A stretch of DNA of 64,000 nucleotides from the NCBI RefSeq assembly GCF_036370855.1, contig NC_088117.1, positions 9,672,001-9,736,000 of the forward strand, in the 5' to 3' direction. Under the pieces are notes generated by a model, which made no database searches, was not told the DNA's origin, and worked only from the letters and a program-made list of their open reading frames with translations. Positions 1 through 19,759 of this stretch are shown here, in pieces (positions within the stretch are counted from its first letter, which is position 1; each line of letters begins with the position of its first letter). The translations under genes and the position numbers were made by a program. The DNA is from Dromaius novaehollandiae (lineage: Eukaryota > Chordata > Aves > Casuariiformes > Dromaiidae).

Positions 1-334
1 GAGGCAGCTTGATCATTATGTCATAAAAAAACAGAGTAAACTGTAAGGAGCAGACATTCTATACCAGATAAAAAATGAATTTAGAGCCCCAACAGTGCTG
101 TTAAGGACCTATCACAACAGTGTTTGCTTCTTCATGCCAGCTGTAAGCCTGGATGAAGAAATTCTAGGTGTTTACCTGGTTACCTATGAATATGGATGAC
201 AAAACACCACAGGCACACACTGTTGTTGACAAACAAGTTTCTGCTGTAAGCCTTCTGAAATAACCCAGCTAAAAGCTACTAATGAGCTAAAAGCAGCTAA
301 AAGCTGCTCATAATAGCAGAGTGAACATATATAC

Positions 335-6012
<5,678 letters not shown>

Positions 6013-6080
6013 GATGCAGGTACTAACATGAATGTGGAGGTTAAAATTTCAGGAAGTTCCTCATTGGTGCCTCTACCAGA

Positions 6081-9000
6081 CTAGAAGAGAAAACAGATGA
6101 ATGAGTTTTCTTTTCCATCTTAAATCTCTCATCACTTCCCTATTTCTTTCCTGCACTATTACCCATTTAACAGTTTTATACTGAAAGGATTGCTAGAATT
6201 TACACACCTGCAATATATTGGGACTATCAGAGCATTTTGGTATCACATTTCTTTAATTTGCTCTCCAGGTAAGAATAAAGTCTTGAACATAATGTGAATA
6301 GCTCCCTGGAATTGCTCTATTCTAGCTTTCTTATAGCAATTCCTCCTCAATCAACCTTTCAAACATTCTGCATAGTGGTCTACACTCTGGAAATAATCTG
6401 CCATCTCAAGAACCTTTTCCACTCCTGTGGCTAGATGAGCAATAAGAAATTCATTGCCCTCTGCTTTACATTATTGCATACTATTAGATTTGTGCCTAAA
6501 TACTTGCAATGGAGCCAAGTTGCAGCTGTTAGGAAACTTGGTTAGGGTTACTACAGCTGCTGTTGCTTGGCCACTCTGTGCATACTAACTAAAATCACAA
6601 GCTTAGCAGCAAATATGCCATGTTTTCACAATTTGCGAGTTATATATTAAAAACTCCACAGTGCAAAAATAGTACAGGTTATTAAAAGCAAGAGTGTGAA
6701 GATAACACAACTCTGGTCAGCTTCACAGTACTAAGCAGGACTAAATTTAAACCATTTCAGGCTTTTAAGATGGCTTCCTCACATGCAGCAGCAAGAGAAA
6801 GATTCAGGTATCATCTCTAGCTACCACAAAACGAATCAAGTCAGATTCAAGCTCTGTCAATAACCAGCGTAGGCTGAACCTTTCCCAGTGGCAGAAAGAA
6901 TTTGGCTTCACATCACATCTAATCTTACTAGTGAGGGTTTCTTCTTTCCTCTTACTTCCAGCTAGTGTACGTTTTTCATTTCTTTTATGGAAGGCAGGAT
7001 TTACACGTAACAAATTTACACGCAAGGGATCTTTTTACTGCAATTGTGTATACAGCACCTGTTCTGTGGATGAGTTGAGCTTCTGTCTCCAAGGCTATCA
7101 ACCACACACCTTTCATGATCGCTAAATTAAAAAAAAGCATTAAAAGGTTAAGAAAAGCCACAATTTTTCTTCCTCATCAAACCTTACATATTCAGAACAG
7201 TGTTAAGTCCTTCACTATGAATAGCAGAGTTATGTACCTCCTGCATGAGGAAAGTCAGCCCGTAGTTTGAACTACACCTAAAAGTGTTGCATGGTTGCTC
7301 TTTCCAGAATCGTTGATAGGTTCAGCTGCACAAGGGCCTCAACTAGACAGCTTTCATAAGATTGTAGTTTTGTACGGTAAACTTTCAAAAACTGATAAAG
7401 AGTTTTATTTATTGTAAGTAAAAGTCTTAAAAAAGAAAAAAAGCGCCTTCTCTTATCCTATTGAATTCTGTGCCTAGTTTAATTATGCTAAAAGGAAAAT
7501 CCAGACAGGGTAAGGACACTTGAATTCATTTACCATTTCAAATGAGCAGAAAATAAGAACTACAAATAACCCTGTAGGAAAGGCACTAAAATTCAGTTTT
7601 AGTTGTTGAAAGTGTTAACAGAAGTAAGGGATCATTTTGCATACTTTTCAGTTGACGATCTCTATAGAGGAAACAGCAGTAAACTCCAGGTTTACCTGCC
7701 TAACGTGCATCTTGAAACAGCTACGAAAAGAACATGTCTTCAGACTCTATTCAACACAGCGCTACACATTAGCTGAGGACATCAGTGTTCTATTTTACAT
7801 GATAATGCTGTAATTACCTATATACATATTACTTTCTTGAAAACTTATGTTCAAAATTGTTACTGGACAGGAGGAGTTAACCTGCCTACCAGTAAACTTT
7901 GTCATAAGCAACATATCATTTCAGTAGTCACAGAACCGCCCAAGGTCACTTTTATTAGGGCCACACTAGTCTATCAGTTTACTTAATTTGGCACTGATTG
8001 CAAATTCAAAGGAGATAATATGGTACCACACTTGCATGAGGCATTTCTTTAGCAACAAACTTTCTCAAAATGTTCTGCAGTCACAGTTCCAGAACATAGC
8101 TATGGGGTTTAAGTTTTACTCTCCCCTTTAGCAAAAACAAAAAACAAAACTAAGAAAGAACCCACACAACTCACTTTGCAATGATCAGAGCTGAACAGTC
8201 CAAATAAAATTTTAGTTCACCTACAAGCAGCTAGCAGACATGTAATTGAAGTGTTTCAGATATAAATGCCATTTCTTTTCACATCACACTGGCAAGATGT
8301 TAACGACTGCAGACATAAAAACTGGCTGGTACTGTGAGCAAGACTTTGCATTAAAGATAAAGAAAGGAAACTTTGGGGGGGGGTAAAAAGGGATGCTTTT
8401 TTCTCAAATACAGAACAGATCGTAGTCTGTTTCCCAAGACAATATGAGTTGGGTTGCCCCCCCTTTTTTTTTTGATTCCATACTGTGCAGACTTTCAAAC
8501 TTCAAATTCTTCCTCAAAGAGCTTACAGCTAAGAAGGAAGGCAGTATTCAGAGTGACACCACCCTTTCAAAAAGTTTAAAAGCCATCCCCTTATGTAACC
8601 TAGAGTCAACCTTTCACTGCATTACTCATTTTCAGGAGTCTACTGTTTTGTTAGTCTCTAGTAACCACTGTCACGGTAACTTACTCAAATACAGTTACAT
8701 TGAAATACCCAGTATTCAAGCAGTCACAAAACACAGTGGCAGAACTATATGGGGAAAAAATTAGTTTTCTACAAATAATCTATTCTTTTACTTCTGAGAA
8801 CACTACTTTTGAGACCATGAAGGCTTTGTTAAAATAGATGTCTCTAAATTTCCATCAGGATATGGTCTCAGCTATGGTTAAGCAATAGATTCACCAGTCT
8901 CCTGAGGAACATGAATTAGTTGTTTAAAGTCTCCTTAACAAAAGAGATGCATGACCACATCCCCAAAGCAGCTGCAAGCAAAACCTGTTTTGAGAATTAA

Positions 9001-11925
9001 AGCAGCATAAACACTAGTCTCTGCTTTTTTACCTCATCAAGACCTTGGCAACTCTATTGTCAAAGCAACTTCTGCAAAAGTGACAATAATCTACTACAGA
9101 GAATACCCCCCCCCCCCGCCTTTTTTTGGCTTTACTGATACTATTAATGTTTGGAGCAGATCTTCATCACACCAATAACAGCCTCAACAGCAGGTTTCAC
9201 TAATTTTGATGTTGGTGATGGCATGGTGAAATCAAGAAATATACCTATGCAGACACAGTAGATGAGCTCTGGTAGCCAGGTTCAACAACACGCTTGCAGG
9301 CAGCCGGGAAAAGCACTAGTTTAAGTGTTCAGTAGTGTTCAAACTTTACACTACCAGCCCGATGGCACTCTCAAACACTACAACCTGATGAAAACAAGGT
9401 TGATAGTGCAAGTTTAGTTCCGATAACTATACATGTAGGTAACTAATAGTTTCTCAAGCTCCCTAAATTAATTAAAACAGATGGCTCAAGTGACCTTATG
9501 CCAATAAATCCAGCATAGTTTAAATGAAGTTGTCAATCAGTATTGTCAAAGTATTTTAAGTAAAGTGGAGCAATCTCCACTCCAAAAGTTGGTATTCAAA
9601 ATATTTATAAAAGTATTCCAACGCAAGTCTAAAAATGGGATAGCATGATACACAGTTACTTCACTAGGTGGACAGTTCATCTGTTGAAGTTATATAAACA
9701 CTAGTGCATGTTGTCACGACACTATAAACAAATAGTCAAGTTTTTAAAAGCAAATCACATAATTTTCTTCAATGCAGGCTCTATTTGTCAGGAGCAGATC
9801 CACAGTGCTAGGACTGAGGTCCTCTAAATCAGATCGGGTCCACGGTGCCCAGCACAATGAACAAAGTGGGAAATTCCTGCAATACTGCTGCATTGTGGCA
9901 CAGGTTTTCTCTAAGGAAAGACAGGCAAAAAAGTAGCTTACAGGCAACCGGCACTTAACTTCAGTGAGGAAACAGTGCACTCTGGTAGGTGAAGCGTATT
10001 TTCCAGAAGTAACGGTAATTGTGTGATTTATTACCAGTCCCACCAGTAATTTGTGATGCGATTTTCAAATCTTGGAGATAAGGAACTCAGGACAGGACAG
10101 GCTAAGGAATTCCTACTGCTTTGCAAAACAGTGAGATCACCCACTGAATGCCACAGCATTTTGTATCTGGGATTGATTTAACATCTGTGGTGAACAGAAT
10201 CTCCCTTAAATCCTTACATTATCATGTCACAGATGTGTCTTTCTTCCCAAATACATGGCATTCGTGATGGATCTCTTTAATACTTTCATCCCTAGTTATT
10301 GCACTCATTCTGCTATTAGAAGAATTTCAACATCCATGCAGCCACATTTGGAACTGACAGGATTAAATCAAAATCAACAACAACTTTTCAATAATGTTTG
10401 AGTCACTGATTCTTCACTAGCATTTCTAGTTAGTTTTATAAAAGAGATCCAAGTCACTAGATAGTAAAGAGCAAAAAACTCTGTTTATATACCTTTTAAA
10501 ACACAATTTTTTAGCCTCTCTGGAAGATACAAACACCAGTAGCAAACTTCTTATTCTATTCAAGAGTTTTCGCAAAGACAAACTTTTTATCAAAGTATTA
10601 ATTTGATTCAACACAACTGGAAAGACCACTTACAGGAGAGAAAGAAGAAGCCAACAAGCCAAGAATCAATTTGTTTTAAAAAGCTTTTTGGCAGCTAAGT
10701 TAACCACAACAAAATATAGTTAAGCTACAAACTCAAGCCAAAGAGGAAGACCATATAAATACTGATTGAAGAGGTTAAACAGAGAAAGAGATAGCAGGGT
10801 CTCTCAAAAGATTATGACTTCTGTAAGTATTTTTGTCAAGAGAAGATGTTCTTCTGTTCAGTGTATTTTTATCTCATGCCAAATGAAAAAGCAGCTGGTA
10901 GTGCCAGTTATGCTTCACCGTGGGGCGGGGAGGAGGGGGACACATGCAACACACACACACACGTTCTCCTCCCATAACATCCACACCATTTACTACAATA
11001 ATGTGAAAATCCAGACACCAGAAGCACTTTTTTGCAAAGGCAGGGAGGATGTCAACATCAGCATTTCATTGCACTTCCTAACCTTAAGTTAAATTTGGGA
11101 TATGCCAGCAAATTGTTACTCCTCCCCAGCAACAGAAAAGGGGGATTTCAGCAACAGAAAACCACTACCGACATCCTGGAGGCTTCACAGTACACAATCA
11201 GACCGAGGAACGAAGTGAGGTCACACCTCAAGACTTGCACTTTTCCACCTGATGATTTCTACTGCTGGTATAGTAACGACCACAGATACTGCTTTGTCAA
11301 AAGCCATGAACGAGGACAGTAGTTGATGTTGATGGTTATTTTAAAAGAAAAATTCAGATTGATAAGAAAGCAGCCTCTCACGCTCACAACTTTGAGAGAC
11401 TCTGTAGTCACAAAAGGGTGAGGCTCGTGCCCTCCCATCCGATAAAGAGCATTCCAAGCCTGCTTCATGTTTCCTAACAACGCTCAGTTTTATATTTTCT
11501 TCACAAATAAACACTAGCGTAATAGAAGTGACAGTACCTATAAAAATAAGCAATGGATAAAAAGTGACAGTAGGGAGAAAAAAAAAGAACTGGTGGCAGT
11601 AGGACATTAAGCAGCTGATCACACCCTTTTTCACCCCCCAGACATAACAACACTACATGCTTGTCACCTCAGTTCAAAAGGATCATTACAACTGGAACAG
11701 TACAATTACAAAACAAACTCAGCTTCTTTTGTAATGCAGGTGTCTGCTTTTTGAATGAACTGGCTTCTTCTAGCAGCCCATACTTTTCTGCTTATTCTAA
11801 GATCTAATACAAGATCCCATTCCTAAACTTTGTAATTATCTTATGAGCTAAGACTCTTGCTTGTTAGAATATCCACTCTCATCTACTTTGTTGCAAGTGC
11901 TTAACTGAAGCAGGAAGAGGAAGAC

Positions 11926-11961
<36 letters not shown>

Positions 11962-14614
11962 TCATATTATATTCAGCAATTTTTAAGATGCATTTGAAAC
12001 TGTGCTGTGCCAAGGCACTATGCTAATTACTATCATCGAATTTCTGACAGAGGGTAAAATTTTAAGAAACAATGTATACCAGAAAAAGAGAAAAAAAGAG
12101 CTTGAATATGGTAGGGCTGACACTAAACCTTTTGGCAGAAGCCACGCTAACAAGCCACTTGCTAACCCAAAAGGGAGTATTTCAGTTCTTTATATGCAAT
12201 TAAACATATTAATAATGAATAAATACATAAGAACTAACATTCTATTTTTCTATGCCAACTTAATTAAAGAGCACATGAGGAAAAAAAGTTCAGCTAAGGA
12301 ATCTTTTTAAAACTACAAACAGGTAAACAGAGAGCTCAAGATTTCACAATACACAAGCAATAAGACTCCTAAATCTATGGATCAGTTTTCTTCCATCAAC
12401 AGAACTCTTTAAACATGTTCACAGAGTTAGGCTACAATTCAGTAAATCTTGAAACCACTGCAAACTAACTACCCTACTCAGTCTAGGCATTTTAACTACT
12501 CCAAGAATTAAAGCAGGCATTAAGCAGAACACAGAACCATACTGAATGTTGTCAAACTTTTTAATTAAAAACAAAAGTGAATAATACCCAGGAAAGTGAC
12601 AGCAGTCTACTGATTCAGGAATTTTGCTCTGTATCTTAATGTGCTACCAAAAGAAGTTCTTATGCTATCAAAGCAAATATTACGATTACTGTGTCCCCAT
12701 CATGTTCATTAAACTACATGAAAATAAAGCAGCTACATACTTGATTAAGATCCTAAGCTATAACACTATATTAAAAAATATGAACCTGGCTATGCCATGC
12801 CACAAAATCTGGTCCCCTTCCTCCTGTCTCTCCAGAAGGGCACCAGTAAAAATGTTCTGATTATTTGACTTGCTAACTTACTGCTGGGCCTATCTTTTTC
12901 AAAGATGTATGTGTGTTATAGGGTATTCAGCTCTTATAGATACTGACTTTGGTAATGTCATCAGCCTGTATCAGAGTTAACGAGAAGGTGTTTGACAGTT
13001 GTGAGGACATCGGGGCATCCCGGCATTCATCTTTCAACTAGAAATAGTTACTAAAGCCAAACGTTTGTTCAAAACACCAAAGCATCTGCAGTTGGACAGT
13101 ATATCTCATATCGAAATCCTTTAATAATGCTGTCATTTGTTAGTCACCATAAAAGTTAACTCTCAAGTGACTAAGAATCAGGAGTACCTGACACTGAAAA
13201 ACAGCCAAAGATAAAATCATTTTAATTAAGATTATCGCATGACACAGTAGATGTTCTGACTACATTTTCATCTGAGTAAGTCAGTGTCACTCCACATGAA
13301 GGCAATTTAATCTAGGCTTGACTAGGCTGTTAAAAAAAAAAAAAACGAGCAAAGGATTTTAAGCTCATGATTTTAGTTTAACATGGCTAAGACGTGTTTG
13401 ATAAGCAACCAGAGCATCTTCTTGCTCCATAGCAAAGTAAACCCAGGTACAGACAGAGGTATGTAGTCTCCGTGCTCACATGTATTATTCAAACCGCCTG
13501 AGTTTTCAAAGATTCAGTACCTAGTTCTCTGCTGTTCATATATGCAAACTGTAGAAGTTTTTCTCATCTAATAGTATCACTTTAACAGTGCTTGGATTAA
13601 TGAGTTTCTAACAATTTTGCCTCAAAAGTTAGTGTTAATAACTAGAGGATCAGATCAGATAAAGAATCAAAACCCTCTGTATTAGCATGTACTGGAATAT
13701 TCTCTGAACCTAGCTAAAAAAAGATGAAACATTTCTACGCACAAAACTTCATCTCCATCTGTGTGTCCATTTCTGTGGGTTTTAAATCATGTATTTCTTT
13801 AAGGCATATGTTTCTTTACACATTGCTATGTAAAAAGCTCGTAAAAAACAAGGAGAGAATCACTGACTAAACAAATAAAACAATAAAAGAGACTATATTC
13901 ACAGCAAAGAAAGAAAGAGCCAAAGCTGTTCTCTATTCTTCTGAATTAGTCTTCCAAGTTCTTTGTGACAACAGGAAGCAAAATGTTTTCTTGCAGAAGT
14001 AAACATCATCCCTACCAGCATTACACCGACTTCACACACAGCCTGTCAGCAAGAAAATCGGAGAAGGCTTCCTCACCACAGGGAAAGACTTCTAACAACT
14101 GCTTTAATGCCTAATCCCAGATGAGGGAGTCCCCTCAGCAAATGACTGAGGCAGGGGAAATCTGGAAATTGCTCTTCAGGGCTTGAAAGGGAAATACTAT
14201 ACCTCTTTCTACGATCAGTACGAAAAACACATGAAAGTAATTTTTTTTTAAAAAAAGCGAATTAACTGAGAAGGACGTGGGGGAACCTCTGCAGGAGGGC
14301 AGCGCCCGGAGGACCCCTCTGGGCAGTCACACAGGGGCGGGGGGCAACTGATGACAGAGACCAAGTTTGGCTGGGAGGGGAGGGAGGGGGACGAGGAGCC
14401 CGGTGGACGTTACTCCCCCCCGGGCTTCCCCCCTCTCCCCATCTCGCCTCCTCCCCCCCCCGCCCCTTCCCTTTCTCCCGCCGCCTCCTCCCCCTAATCC
14501 TTTCTCTGCACCTCCCCCCTCTTCCCTTTCTCTGCCGCTTTCTCCCCACAGCCCCCTCTGCGTCTCCCCTCTCGGCCCCGCTGGGGGAAGGAGGAGAAGG
14601 CCCAGCGCACTCAC
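6081..14614 (-). other. TSC1 first intron(s), no exon recognised
   Basis: About 8.5 kb of AT-rich DNA between the candidate non-coding exon 1 and the first coding exon. It contains simple runs (C-run near 9107-9117, A-run at 11927-11956, short AC run near 10950, A-run near 13331) and no convincing coding exon on either strand. A further non-coding TSC1 leader exon could be hidden here, but no pair of splice sites stands out enough to call one. Confidence 0.6.
11927..11956 (+). repeat. 30-base A-run in TSC1 intron
   Basis: An uninterrupted run of 30 A. It could be the tail of an old retroposed copy, but no recognisable body or flanking target duplication was seen next to it. Confidence 0.8.
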
Positions 14615-15420
14615 CTCTCCCTCTCCTCCCCTCAGCTGTTTACCACTCAGGGCTCCTCTAGCCCACAGGGCGCCGCCATCTTGGCCCTGCCTCCCCCTCC
14701 CCCCCATTCACCGACCGCCGCTCCCCTCGAATCCCTCCGCCGGAGAAAGTAGTCCCACCCCTCCACACCCCCCGCGCACCCCCCTCTCCCGCCGCCGCGC
14801 ACGTCCCCTCACCGTCCCGCTCAGGCTGCTCCCCCTCAAGAGCCTCACCTCCCCGCTGGGGCGGGGGGCGGGGGCTGCGGCCGCGCTCGCCCGGCCTCCC
14901 GCGGCGGGCGGAGGTATCTCCGCGCGGGAGCGATGCGGCCGCGGCGAGGTCGCGTGATTCTGGAGGCGGCGCCGCCAGGAGCCCCCGGCGGGGTCACGTG
15001 GCGCGGGGCGGGGCGGGGCGGGCCGAGGCGCCGGGCCGGTAAACAAGGCCCGCGGCGGCCGGCGGCTGTGGCAGCTCGGCCTGGCCCGGCCCTGGGGCGA
15101 GGGAGCCCGGCCCGCTCCCGCTCCGCGCGGCCTTTGCAGTCGTGGCTGCGAAATTCGCCCTTTTCCCCGGTGCCCCGCGGGTGTCCCGGGCGGGATCGCG
15201 GGTCCGGCCCCCGCCCCTGCTGCGGGCGGCCCCCGCCTGGGGGTCGTGCGAGGCACCGGGGACCCCCGTTTCCCTTTAAAGTTGTTTTTTCCCCCCCAAG
15301 TTCACGAGTGTGCAGGAAGGAACAGAACAAGAGCCCCGAGTGTCCGGTGCGTCTGAGATACCCCGGGGCAGTTGCCTGTAGGGGCTCATAAAAAACCTGC
15401 GAGGGCAGGCGCGCTCCGAG
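14270..15420. promoter_or_regulatory. TSC1: CpG island, TSC1 promoter
   Basis: GC content and CpG density jump sharply here compared with both flanks. The island holds a row of GC boxes (GGGGCGG repeats, 15005-15022), a perfect CACGTG E-box at 14995-15000 and YY1-like AAGATGGCGGC near 14675. There is no TATA box. Long open frames on both strands in this block are by-products of the base composition. A divergent non-coding transcript to the right is possible but has no direct support. Confidence 0.8.
14615..14690 (-). other. TSC1: Candidate TSC1 non-coding exon 1
   Basis: On the minus strand a GAGAG|GTGAGTG donor (intron starts at 14614) closes a GC-rich stretch containing AAGATGGCGGC, a YY1-like element typical of sequence just downstream of CpG-island start sites. 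The upstream limit is a guess. It lies in the TSC1 direction with no other gene nearby to claim it. Placement is inference from the donor, the YY1 motif and the CpG island. Confidence 0.5.
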
Positions 15421-18400
15421 CTGCCCCTTACCTCATGAACGTGCAGAGCTCGCTTCGTGCGTTCTGTTTACACCAATCTTCCATAAATACAGGGAAGGAT
15501 CCCTGCGTGCTCTTCTAGGTCACGTGCAAACCGCAGACAAGGATCATTCCTGTCTGTTTTTTGCTGAAATGTGCCAACTATATGACATTTCATCCTTTTT
15601 TTTTTCCCCCAATGAAGTCTATTTTTTTCCCTGGGAAAAACACAAACTTTAGGGAAGAACAACAGGGATGATGACAGGGAAGGCTCTCCAGCCTGCAGTT
15701 TGGTACACCACGCAGCTGCTTTCCAGCTCAAGGTTTCAGTCTCCGGATCGGTGGGGTCCTGGCTTTTCTCACTCCCGAAGTAGGGGAGTTCAGCGGCGAT
15801 GCTGGCTGTTGTTTGCAAACTGCTGATTTAATTCTTTAATCCCTGTGAATTCTCCTCAGATGCCAGTGGGAATACGGACATCAGATTTGCAGGGTAGAAA
15901 CTAGGTATGAAAAAATAAAAGCAGATTAGAGCCCTATCTGAGAAGTATCAGCTGTTTTTTAACTTGCGCTGTGTTAGCTGGTCCGTTCCTCGGCTCTCAT
16001 CCCTGCAGGCCTGCGACAGTCTCTGTCGTGTTGCACCCGCAATAGGTCATCCTGCTTCTGGACGAAATGGAGTTGCTTGGTGTGAGCACGTTTTTAATCT
16101 AGGCCTGCCTGGTGCATTACAATTAATATTTATTACAGCCTGGACTGAGCGATGGTATTTTTTTCCTGCTGTGCAGAAGACATGTTTATTTAATCTGCCA
16201 CAGAAAAGAGTGGAAATTAGGATGAGCTTCAGAAAAGAACTGCAAGCAATTAGTCGTGTTATTTTACTGTGATATAATTACCGCAACATTAAAATTGACA
16301 AAGGAGAACATGGATGCTACAGCAGGGGGGTGCTGCTAGATTTGAAAGGAAAGAAGGCTGAGTTAGAATGGACGTGATGTGTTATAATTAACCTGTTTAT
16401 TCTTATTGAGTTACACATTTAACAATTTATTTAGTGTGCCCGTCAGGATGCACTAGAGCATATGACATGCGTGAAGACCTCGCAGCAGCGCACAGAATTA
16501 AATTGTTCTCAGTTGCAGGCAGAACTAGCCCTTCATCCACCATGGCCCTTATGGGTCAGGGCCGGCATGAGCCTCTGTGAGCCCAAATAAGCCCTCCACG
16601 GCTCTCTTCTTTCTCTGCTGACCCTGGAAACAAGAAGAGCAAACATGGAAAAATAATAACAGTAAGAAGAATATAAAATAAGAAAGACAACATGGGATCA
16701 GCTCAAAGGTCCTTCTAGCACAATATCCTGTATCCGATAGCCTGTTTTTTTTCTTCAGCTTGTATAAATCCCCTTTTGCTATAGATTCAGTGGAGAGGCA
16801 AGGCAATAAGTTTAACAGGAGGCATAAACAGAAGTCTAGGGAAGAGTAGGAACATAACAAGCCAATGTGATGAATTCCCTGACTATGCTCCCATTCTGCA
16901 GCTATTTGCCCCTTAGGAACTCCTGAAATAAAATAAAGGGAGAAAAGGTGAAATGAGAGCTGAGCCAAAAAGGCAGGGCAGGAGGTGTCCATCCTGGGCT
17001 TTCATCGGCCACGTGGAGATGAGGATGGAAGGTAAGATAGCCCTAAAGTTCCTCACAACAGGGATCCTCAGTGCAGCTAGAAATCTTGGTGGTTCAGGAG
17101 TGACTGCGGCACTAGGTGAGCAGAGCGGCTTTGCTCTCCTTCCGCTGGGCTAGCCCAAGACGAATAACCTGCAAACATGCTGGAGTGCAGACGGCTCAGG
17201 CTCCTACGTCATCAGCAAGGATGATGATTCTTCCTTTCTCCTGCTCTTTTCTCTGATGTTTTACACTGCAACATCTATCCTCAGTGTAAAGCTAGATGTA
17301 TCTCAGCATGTATATATATGCCATGTATATGGCGTATATAGTGTGTGCTGTACTGAGCAGAGTAGTGTCCCCGTCTCTTTTGGGGCATTCTGTTGTACTG
17401 AAAATAACAACAGTCATCAAAGAGAATATCTGTGCCCATTATCTTAATTATCAGCGTGTGTGCAATTTATCTGTGCTCTTAGAGATGATGGCTGCTTGGG
17501 GCAGCAGATCCGCCCCAAGATACAGGTATTTTATTTGTAGTTGCCTCTACCCATAGTTTACTGAAACTAGGAGATGTTGTCATCTTCCTCCTCGAAAGGA
17601 CTGTGCCCTGTGCTCTTCGGAGGACCTCTGAAACAAGCTAGCTGGTGAGGTTTTACCGAGCCTGTTCTTAGATTTTTTGTACAGCCAGTTTTTGTAGGGC
17701 TCTTGTGTGGCTGACTTGCTTTCCCCATATCTAGTCCAAGAGCCAGATACTGCAGCCATTTCCACTTGATGGCAATGGGAAGTCTGTGCTCAGGGGGGCT
17801 GCCAGAAGCCGGCTCCAATGTTTCATGCAACAGCATCTCAGTCCTTTCAGCAGCTTGTCATTTTCCTGGTTTGTTTAATTCCTGTAACTCTCTTCATATG
17901 AAACCCTGAAGCTGCAATATACATCTTGGTTTTTGGTTACGATGCTTGTTTTTGTAGTGGGAAATGTAATCCTTCAAATGCCTGTGTTTAAGAGGATGCA
18001 AATCAGCTTGCTAGCACAATGCCTTGGGAACGTTTCTTTCATGCAAAACCCAGCTAGATAAATAAGGAGGGGAGGAGGAAGGGGGAAAAGGAAGAGGGGT
18101 AGTTTGCTTCTATAAACAACAAGAATTAATTATGTTCAGTAAATGACAGATGGGTTAAGATCAAAATCTGAATCTTTCTCAATTTGGGTGAAATCTACAC
18201 TCCTATCTCTGAGTTGCATCAAAGCCCATTGCACAGCCTGTCCGGTGCCGTTGGGCAACGCAGCGTCCGTGCAGGGCGCGACAGCAAAGGCTGTGAGTTG
18301 TGGCTGTCCCAGCAGAGAGCGCTAAGGCCAGCGGGTCTGGCACCACCACCTTCCCAGGGCAGGATGCAAAATACCTCCGCAGTGCAATCTTGAGTGTCCC

Positions 18401-19740
18401 TGGACCGCATCTGCTCCGCCGGGGAATACCACCCCACAACCGATCTTGTTGCGTAGCAGAAAAAAAGTTATTGCTTCCTGGTGCCTTCCCCTACTGAGCT
18501 ACAGTGCGAAAAGGGATCCCACTGAATCCTGCTTTGATGCGACCGACTGTAGAAAACTGTAAAATGCATTTGATGGCTCACAACGAGCAGAAAAACTCCA
18601 TGCTATAAAGGCATTTCTCTGATGACAATGCACAATACTTGGTACTCGGCAGCTGGATATGTTTACTTATATACATCTTAAATTATAAACTTCTGGGAAG
18701 GCATTTTTGCTATCTCACATCCTACCCAGCACAGAGTACGCTGTTAGTGCAGGAGGGGATAACCAAGGGCATGTATTGCACATGCCGCCATGTAGATGCA
18801 CAGTCAGAAAGACTATGAAAATCAGAATAGGTGAAATCAAGGAATTGCTTTTTTTTTTGGCAAGCATCTAGGAAGATCAGCTCTCTTTGTTTTTCCACAA
18901 ATAAGAGATATGTCAATGATTCTCAAACGAAAATCACTGCTTTTTTCAGACCTTCCAGCTCCTGTTCCCACCTCAACTGGAGACCTATCAGGTGATCTGG
19001 GAAAAGTCATTTTACCTCTGCTTTATCCTCCCTTTTTACACCCTGTCTTCATAGGGTGTTTTGGCAGTCAATTATTTCACGTTTGCAAACCCATTTTCGA
19101 ACCTTTTTGCAAGTAAGTGATAGAAGTGCAAATTCTTATTATTGTTTGAGTAGAAGAGCTTTTTGGAAAGATGCTTGTTAATGAGCTTGCTTAATGAGCT
19201 TTCTTAAATCTATATTTATATCCTATATACAGCTGTATATAGATGGAGCAAAATGTAAAATATGTATGGATTGCACATACATATGCCTAAGAAAAAGAAG
19301 GCTGATTAACATGCATCTTTTTCAGTTATTACTATGCAAGTATTTATTCCTTTTTCCTTGGAAATTGGAGAGATAAAAGATACATTCTGGAATAAAATAA
19401 TTTTGTGCATATGTGCTAGATGGTTTTGTTTATGAGACTGAAGTGTGTGAGTGTGTGTATGTGGGACAGATGGTGTGTCTGTTTGTGAAAGATATGATGC
19501 GTAGATGAATGTGTGTAAAAATACAGGTTTCTTAAAAGCTATTCTTTTTCTTTTTCTTTTTCTTTTTTTTTTTTTTTAAGAAACAACAAAATAACAAATG
19601 CCTGCTTGGTACATTATTTCCCTGTGTCATGCTCTTTGTCAATATGACAGAGGAGTATTCCTGCAGAAAGCCAAGCTGCCCCGGAGAGTTAAGGGTGCTA
19701 CCCCTGGGGTTCAGAGCTGGGCATCGTGAATTCTCTTCAA
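15421..19740. other. TSC1-GFI1B intergenic region
   Basis: About 4.3 kb with no gene recognised on either strand. Near 18,955-19,060 there is a decayed L2/CR1-like 3' fragment (GTGATCTGGGAAAAGTCATT followed by a pyrimidine stretch). TATA/TG-rich simple sequence lies at 17,310-17,350, and a TG-rich stretch at 19,440-19,500. Confidence 0.6.
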
Positions 19741-19759
19741 GTTTTCAAAGTCCTGGAAA

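Noticed and set aside
11927-11956. A-run as tail of a processed pseudogene or SINE
   Set aside because: No recognisable body precedes it and no flanking duplication was found. It is kept only as a simple repeat.
14262-15391. Several open frames of 95-196 codons on both strands near 14.3-15.4 kb
   Set aside because: All sit in the TSC1 CpG island, overlap each other in different frames and are low-complexity Pro/Arg/Gly/Ser sequence.
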